A program made the translations under genes and the position numbers. A stretch of 10,372 nucleotides of DNA from Gemmatimonadota bacterium (GTDB lineage Bacteria > Gemmatimonadota > Gemmatimonadetes > Gemmatimonadales > Gemmatimonadaceae): contig CANJOX010000090.1 of NCBI GenBank assembly GCA_947475795.1, positions 1 through 10,372 of the forward strand, given 5' to 3'. Every line of letters starts with the position of its first letter. Positions within the stretch are counted from its first letter, which is position 1. Below the pieces are notes generated by a model. It worked only from the letters and a program-made list of their open reading frames with translations. It was not told where the DNA came from and searched no databases. This document shows positions 6,961 through 10,372 of the stretch, one piece after another.

Positions 6961-7737
6961 GTGTTGCTGCGTTCCTTCCTGCCGCTCGGCAGTTGCGTTC
7001 TGTTGTTGTCCGCCTGTGCGTCCCTGAAGGGGCGTGATCCCCTGGTGTCGGATCGTCCTGATTTCACGGAAAGCACCCAGAGCATCGCGCCACGGCACGT
7101 GCAACTCGAGGCGGGACAGACGCTCTCCCGCGAAGGGGAGACCAAAAGCAATGCAATCGGTGAAGTGCTGGTGCGCGCCGGCCTCACCCCACGCGTTGAG
7201 CTGCGACTGACCGGCAATTCGTTTGTGCGGGAGAAGACGGCCGGCGTGGTGACCAGCGGCATGCAGGATGCCGCCGTGGGCTTCAAGATCAAGGTGCTCG
7301 AAGGGCCGGACGGCCCGTCGTGGAAGCCGGCGTTCTCGTTCATCGCCCACACCACGGTCCCGAGCGGGGCCGCGGCGTTCAGCGCCGGCCGGGCGCAGCC
7401 GGAAGTGAAGCTGCTCGGCGCCTGGACCATCACCGATCGCGTGGGCTTTGCCAGCAACATCAACATCGGCCGTCCGTTCGACGGCACGCGGAGTTTCACC
7501 GAATACGCGGGCAGCGGCTCGTTCTCCTTCGCGGTGAGCGAGCGCGTGGGCGCGTACACCGAGGCGTTCGCCTTCGCGCCGCAGGATGGCTCGGATGTGG
7601 TGCAGAAGTACGTGAATGGCGGCTTCACCCTCCTGCTCAGCCCTGACGTCCAGCTCGACCTGCGCGGCGGGCTCGGGCCGAAGACGGCGGGGTCCCGCGA
7701 TTACTTCGCCGGTATCGGGCTGGTTCTGCACCGATAA
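6961..7737 (+). CDS. Predicted outer-membrane protein of the MetA-pathway (phenol degradation) family, with lipobox
   Basis: This 258-residue protein resembles the 'putative MetA-pathway of phenol degradation' family (Pfam Phenol_MetA_deg). SDRPDFTEST (30-39) and HVQLEAGQTLS (46-56) are its usual N-terminal signature, and the rest alternates short amphipathic strands such as VELRLTGNSFV, VGFASNINIGR and SFSFAVSERVGAYTEAFAF, ending GIGLVLHR. Members are predicted beta-barrel-like outer-membrane proteins of poorly known role; phenol metabolism should not be assumed. The signal segment ends LLLSACAS, giving a convincing lipobox L16-S17-A18-C19, which is unexpected for a barrel and suggests lipid anchoring. 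The start is GTG with GGAG eight bases upstream; no other start gives a signal peptide. The final residue is Arg rather than an aromatic. A 147-base structured spacer separates it from the preceding unit, and the MFS gene follows 47 bases later with its own putative promoter. Confidence 0.82.
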   Translation: MLLRSFLPLGSCVLLLSACASLKGRDPLVSDRPDFTESTQSIAPRHVQLEAGQTLSREGETKSNAIGEVLVRAGLTPRVELRLTGNSFVREKTAGVVTSGMQDAAVGFKIKVLEGPDGPSWKPAFSFIAHTTVPSGAAAFSAGRAQPEVKLLGAWTITDRVGFASNINIGRPFDGTRSFTEYAGSGSFSFAVSERVGAYTEAFAFAPQDGSDVVQKYVNGGFTLLLSPDVQLDLRGGLGPKTAGSRDYFAGIGLVLHR

Positions 7738-7772
7738 GCACGCGGTGATGGTTGCCGGTCGGGCCCGTTCGC

Positions 7773-7778
7773 TATCTT
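7773..7778 (+). promoter_or_regulatory. -10 box for a leaderless MFS transcript (TATCTT)
   Basis: TATCTT is followed by exactly six bases and then the ATG at 7785, so transcription would begin at or next to the start codon. A TTGCCG at 7752-7757 could be a -35, with a short 15-base spacer. There is no Shine-Dalgarno before this ATG, which agrees with a leaderless message. Confidence 0.55.
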
Positions 7779-7784
7779 CGGTCC

Positions 7785-9056
7785 ATGCCCGACCGACCAA
7801 CGCCTGAGCTCCCCAAGGACACGTACGCCGCGCTCCGCATCCCGAACTTCCGCCGCTACATCCTGGCGCTGTTCACGCTGACGCTCGGCATCCAGATCCA
7901 AGGCACGGTCGTGGGATGGCAGATCTACGACCTCACCCGTGATCCGCTGGCCCTTGGCATCGTGGGGCTCGCCGAAGCAATCCCGGCCATCAGCATGTCG
8001 CTGTTCGCCGGCCACGTAGCCGATTCGCATGACCGGCGCCGCATCGCGCTGATCGCCCTCTCGGTGCTCGTGCTGTGCTCCCTCGGGCTCTGGTGGCTGG
8101 CCCACCCCGCCCCCATCGGCGACATCGCCCTCACGGCTCCCGAGCGCGTCCGCGCGATTTACGGGGTGATTGTGGCGAGTGGCCTGGCGCGCGCCTTTCT
8201 CCAGCCGGCGCGGCAGGCGCTGAGCGCCGAGCTCATTCCGCGCGCGCTGTTCAGCAGCGCCATCACGTGGCGCACCGGCAGTTGGCAGCTGGCCGCTGTG
8301 CTTGGCCCCGCGCTGGGCGGAGCGCTCTATGCCGTCGGCGGCACCACGCTGGGCTACGCCGTCGATGCCGTGCTGATGGCCTTCGCGGTCGGCGCGCTCC
8401 TGACGATCCGCCATCGGTCACCCGTGCGCGAAGTCACCGACGAGCCGATCCTGCGCTCGATTACCGGCGGGCTCCGCTTCGTGCTCGGCGAACCCCTGCT
8501 GCTCTCGGCCCTCACGCTCGACCTGTTCTCGGTGCTCTTCGGCGGGGCCATCGCCCTCCTGCCGGTGTTCGCCGCCGAAATCCTGCACACCGGTCCCTCG
8601 GGGCTGGGACTGCTGCGGGCGGCGCCAGCCGTCGGCGCGGTGGTCACCAGTGTGTTGCTCACGCGCTGGCCGCCCTTCGCGCATACGGGGCGCAATCTGC
8701 TGATCTCGGTGACGGGATTCGGCGCCTGCACGATTGTGTTCGGCCTCAGTCGCAGCCTCTGGCTGTCGCTGGCGGCGCTCGCGCTCGCGGGCGCGTTCGA
8801 CATGGTCAGCGTCGTGATCCGCTCTCTGATGCTGCAGATTCGCACCCCCGAAGCACTGCTCGGGCGTGTGTCGTCGGTGAATCAGATTTTCATCGGGTCG
8901 TCGAACGAGATCGGGTCGTTCGAATCAGGACTCACGGCGCGCTGGTGGGGCGCCGTGACCGCCGTCGTGGTTGGTGGCGTGGCCACGCTGGTGGTGGTCG
9001 CCACGGTGGCATGGCGTGTGCCGAGCCTGCGGCGGCTCAAGCAGCTGGCAAAGTGA
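7785..9056 (+). CDS. MFS transporter, EntS-like (MFS_3 family)
   Basis: This 423-residue, twelve-helix inner-membrane transporter belongs to the major facilitator branch that includes the enterobactin exporter EntS. The N-terminus YAALRIPNFRRYILALFTLTLG (14-35) is characteristic of that group. Residues 43-52 (VGWQIYDLTR) mark the end of the first helix, and the loop 2-3 motif is GHVADSHDRRR at 76-86. ARAFLQPARQALSAELIPR and the GPALGGALY and GFGACTIVFGLSR segments continue the family pattern. Late in the protein, RTPEALLGRVSSVNQIFIGSSNEIGSFESG is the conserved MFS_3 block. The substrate is likely a small molecule exported by proton antiport, but no siderophore genes are nearby. The ATG at 7785 is chosen because it lies six bases after a good -10 box and gives a normal N-terminus; an in-frame TTG 33 bases upstream overlaps the putative promoter. 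It converges on rnz, 17 bases away. Confidence 0.92.
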   Translation: MPDRPTPELPKDTYAALRIPNFRRYILALFTLTLGIQIQGTVVGWQIYDLTRDPLALGIVGLAEAIPAISMSLFAGHVADSHDRRRIALIALSVLVLCSLGLWWLAHPAPIGDIALTAPERVRAIYGVIVASGLARAFLQPARQALSAELIPRALFSSAITWRTGSWQLAAVLGPALGGALYAVGGTTLGYAVDAVLMAFAVGALLTIRHRSPVREVTDEPILRSITGGLRFVLGEPLLLSALTLDLFSVLFGGAIALLPVFAAEILHTGPSGLGLLRAAPAVGAVVTSVLLTRWPPFAHTGRNLLISVTGFGACTIVFGLSRSLWLSLAALALAGAFDMVSVVIRSLMLQIRTPEALLGRVSSVNQIFIGSSNEIGSFESGLTARWWGAVTAVVVGGVATLVVVATVAWRVPSLRRLKQLAK

Positions 9057-9058
9057 CG

Positions 9059-9093
9059 GTGACCGCGCTCGGCTCACCCCGCGAGCGCGTCAC
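9059..9093. terminator. Strong hairpin at the MFS/rnz convergent junction (possible bidirectional terminator)
   Basis: GTGA-C-CGCGCTCG (9059-9071) pairs with CGAGCGCGTCAC (9082-9093) across a ten-base loop: twelve base pairs with a single bulged C. It begins three bases after the MFS stop and covers the last codons of rnz. No T-run follows on either strand, so it is not a textbook intrinsic terminator. It may still stop or stabilise the ends of both transcripts. Confidence 0.4.
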
Positions 9094-10039
9094 TCTCTAG
9101 CTCCGCGGAACCCGCCAGCTCTTCGGTCAGCGATAGCTCGATCTCGGTGCCGTCGCGGGCGATGCTGGTGCGGGGGAACACCGAGCGCGCCTCACGCTCC
9201 AGCTCGTGGGCGTCTCGCGAGTAGCGGGCGGAGATGTGGGTGAGGACCAGACGACGGGCACCGGCGCGCCGGGCCACCTCGGCCGCCTCGCGGGCCGTGC
9301 TGTGGCCGGTCTCGAGCGCCCGCGCGGCCTCCTCGTCGGCAAAGGTCGCCTCGTGAATGAGCAGATCGGCGTCCTGCGATGCCTCGACGGTGGCGGCGCA
9401 GGGGCGCGTGTCGCCCGTGATCACGATGCGGCGTCCACGGCGACGCTCACCCACCAGCACGGACGGCTCGATCGTGCGGCCGTCGTCCAGCGTGATCGAC
9501 TGCCCTTTATGAATGCGCCCCCAGAGTGGCCCCTCGGGGATCCCCATCGCGCGCGCCAGATCCGGATTGAAGCGCCCGAGGCGCTCTTCCTCCACGATGG
9601 CGTAACCGATCGACTGGGATGGCCCGTGCGACACGCCAAAGCTGTCGATCCGATACTCCGGCCGCCGCACCGACTCGCCAGCGTCGAGCTCGGTGATGTT
9701 CACCGGAAACGTTGCACGGTCGCCACCGAGACTGATGCATTGGCGCAACGTTTTGCCTGCGCCACGCGGTCCCCAGAGCTGTAATGGTTCGGTCCTGCCC
9801 TGTAACGCCATCGTCCGGATGAGCCCGGTCAGTCCCAGGATGTGGTCTGAATGGACGTGCGAAAAAAAGAGATCGTCGAAGGCAAACGAGATGCCGTAGC
9901 GCATCATTTGGCGCTGCGTCCCTTCACCGCAATCGAACAGCAGGGTCTGTCCCTCCCGAATGACAGCGAGGGAACTGACCCCGCGTTCCACGGTGGGTCG
10001 GGAGGCGGCGGTGCCGAGAAATCGCACGAGCAGGGGCAT
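9074..10039 (-). CDS. rnz: Ribonuclease Z (tRNA 3' endonuclease)
   Basis: RNase Z (EC 3.1.26.11) is a cytosolic, zinc-dependent endonuclease that removes 3' trailers from tRNA precursors. The 321-residue product has the length of the short bacterial form and all metallo-beta-lactamase ligands. The main motif is HVHSDH at 61-66 (commonly HLHGDH, so Ser replaces Gly). FDCGEGTQRQM (35-45), H138 in VSHGPSQS, D210 in ITGDTRP, HEATF at 229-233, H246 in GHSTAREAA and H268 in LVLTHISARY follow. The family's GP-rich flexible-arm region is at 168-180 (PEGPLWGRIHKGQ). The ATG at 10039 directly precedes the usual N-terminal strand (LLVRFLGTAASRP) and lies six bases after a TATATT box. An upstream in-frame extension to 10222 is arginine- and proline-rich and would contain the promoter. 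Transcription converges with the MFS gene. Confidence 0.97.
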   Translation of the reverse strand: MPLLVRFLGTAASRPTVERGVSSLAVIREGQTLLFDCGEGTQRQMMRYGISFAFDDLFFSHVHSDHILGLTGLIRTMALQGRTEPLQLWGPRGAGKTLRQCISLGGDRATFPVNITELDAGESVRRPEYRIDSFGVSHGPSQSIGYAIVEEERLGRFNPDLARAMGIPEGPLWGRIHKGQSITLDDGRTIEPSVLVGERRRGRRIVITGDTRPCAATVEASQDADLLIHEATFADEEAARALETGHSTAREAAEVARRAGARRLVLTHISARYSRDAHELEREARSVFPRTSIARDGTEIELSLTEELAGSAELESDALAG

Positions 10040-10045
10040 GTCTGG

Positions 10046-10051
10046 AATATA
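10046..10051 (-). promoter_or_regulatory. -10 box for a leaderless rnz transcript (TATATT)
   Basis: On the minus strand TATATT is followed by six bases (CCAGAC) and then the rnz ATG, the same geometry as at 7773-7785. No Shine-Dalgarno precedes the ATG, and the sequence at the -35 distance is not close to consensus. The transcript would start at or beside the start codon. Confidence 0.55.
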
Positions 10052-10275
10052 GGCGGGACGGTGCGGATTTCGGTGCGGGCCGGGGCCACGGGCGCGCGTC
10101 CGGGCCCCGCGCGCGGCTCTCGGCGGGGCGGATCGGCGGTCACGCGAAACGGCGGCCTGAGGTTTGCATAGGATATGTCGCACAATCCCCGCGGTTGGCT
10201 TTCTGTGGCAACGGTACCACACCGTCTCACGCGAGCCCGCCGCACCTAGTACTCATCCGGATGGCCGGGGGGCAT
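10052..10275. other. Divergent intergenic region between rnz and the KGG-repeat gene
   Basis: Apart from the rnz -10 box just outside it, I see one short inverted repeat, ACGGT-ACCAC-ACCGT at 10211-10225, that might be an operator or chance. No credible RNA gene or confident promoter for the rightward gene is visible. The part nearest rnz is very GC-rich. Confidence 0.4.
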
Positions 10276-10372
10276 ATGACCGGAAAGAGCCGACGCGGAT
10301 TCGCGTCAATGGATCCAGCTCGACAGAAAGAAATTGCCAGCAAGGGTGGGCGTGCGGCCCACGAGAAGGGGA
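10276..10372 (+). CDS. KGG-repeat (YciG-like) stress-induced protein, 3' end cut by window
   Basis: The 32 visible codons read MTGKSRRGFASMDPARQKEI and then ASKGGRAAHEKG. RGFASMD followed by the IASKGG repeat is the signature of the KGG ('stress-induced bacterial acidophilic repeat', YciG/GsiB-type) family: small, highly hydrophilic, probably disordered cytoplasmic proteins linked to stress tolerance. The gene runs off the right edge; relatives usually carry further KGG repeats. Two in-frame ATGs are possible. The one at 10276 gives the usual short lead-in to RGFASMD. The one at 10261 would add five residues (MAGGH). Neither has a clean Shine-Dalgarno; a G-run precedes the second. It is divergent from rnz. 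Confidence 0.85.
   Translation, partial: MTGKSRRGFASMDPARQKEIASKGGRAAHEKG

Noticed and set aside
6877..7800. 307-codon open frame antisense to the MetA-like gene
   Set aside because: It is Arg/His-rich without motifs, while the opposite strand has a signal sequence, lipobox and family signature.
10040..10222. 61-codon N-terminal extension of rnz
   Set aside because: It is Arg/Pro-rich, absent from the RNase Z family, and would place the TATATT box inside the coding sequence.
1..10372. CRISPR arrays, insertion sequences, phage genes, tRNA or rRNA genes
   Set aside because: No regularly spaced repeats, transposase or integrase motifs, terminal inverted repeats, tRNA cloverleaf or rRNA core sequences were seen on either strand.

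Overview
This looks like a stretch of ordinary chromosome from a GC-rich Gram-negative bacterium. Two encoded proteins carry lipoprotein signals, and one of them resembles the outer-membrane MetA-like family. The GC richness, the scarcity of Shine-Dalgarno sites, a TAnnTT-type -10 box sitting six bases from the start codon at two genes, and the overall gene set suggest Gemmatimonadota. That placement is inference, at about 0.6. I see no mobile element, CRISPR array, phage gene, rRNA or tRNA.

Left third, minus strand (read right to left from 3374): a 79-residue HMA-fold protein that has lost its metal-binding cysteines; mgtE (magnesium channel); an EamA/DMT-type exporter whose GTG start overlaps the mgtE stop by four bases; and, 36 bases on, an NAD-dependent epimerase of the UDP-glucuronate 4-epimerase type that runs off the left edge. 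mgtE, the exporter and the epimerase probably form one transcription unit, although their products have no obvious shared pathway.

Middle, plus strand: divergent from the HMA gene lies a tight three-gene unit. It encodes a beta-hydroxyacid dehydrogenase, a PLP-dependent class V aminotransferase of the VC1184 cysteine-desulfurase-like subfamily (ATGA overlap), and an unrecognised lipoprotein two bases further on. After a 147-base structured spacer comes a GTG-started lipoprotein of the 'MetA-pathway' family, then an EntS-like MFS transporter with its own, apparently leaderless, promoter.

Right end: rnz (ribonuclease Z) on the minus strand converges on the MFS gene, with a strong hairpin at the junction. 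A KGG-repeat (YciG-like) stress protein starts divergently from rnz and is cut by the right edge.

I found no clear new multi-gene system. The items most worth a second look are the coupled dehydrogenase/aminotransferase/lipoprotein unit, whose aminotransferase lacks the usual catalytic cysteine; the cysteine-less HMA protein; the lipidation signal on a predicted outer-membrane beta protein and the fold in its leader; and the repeated TAnnTT-N6-ATG start architecture.
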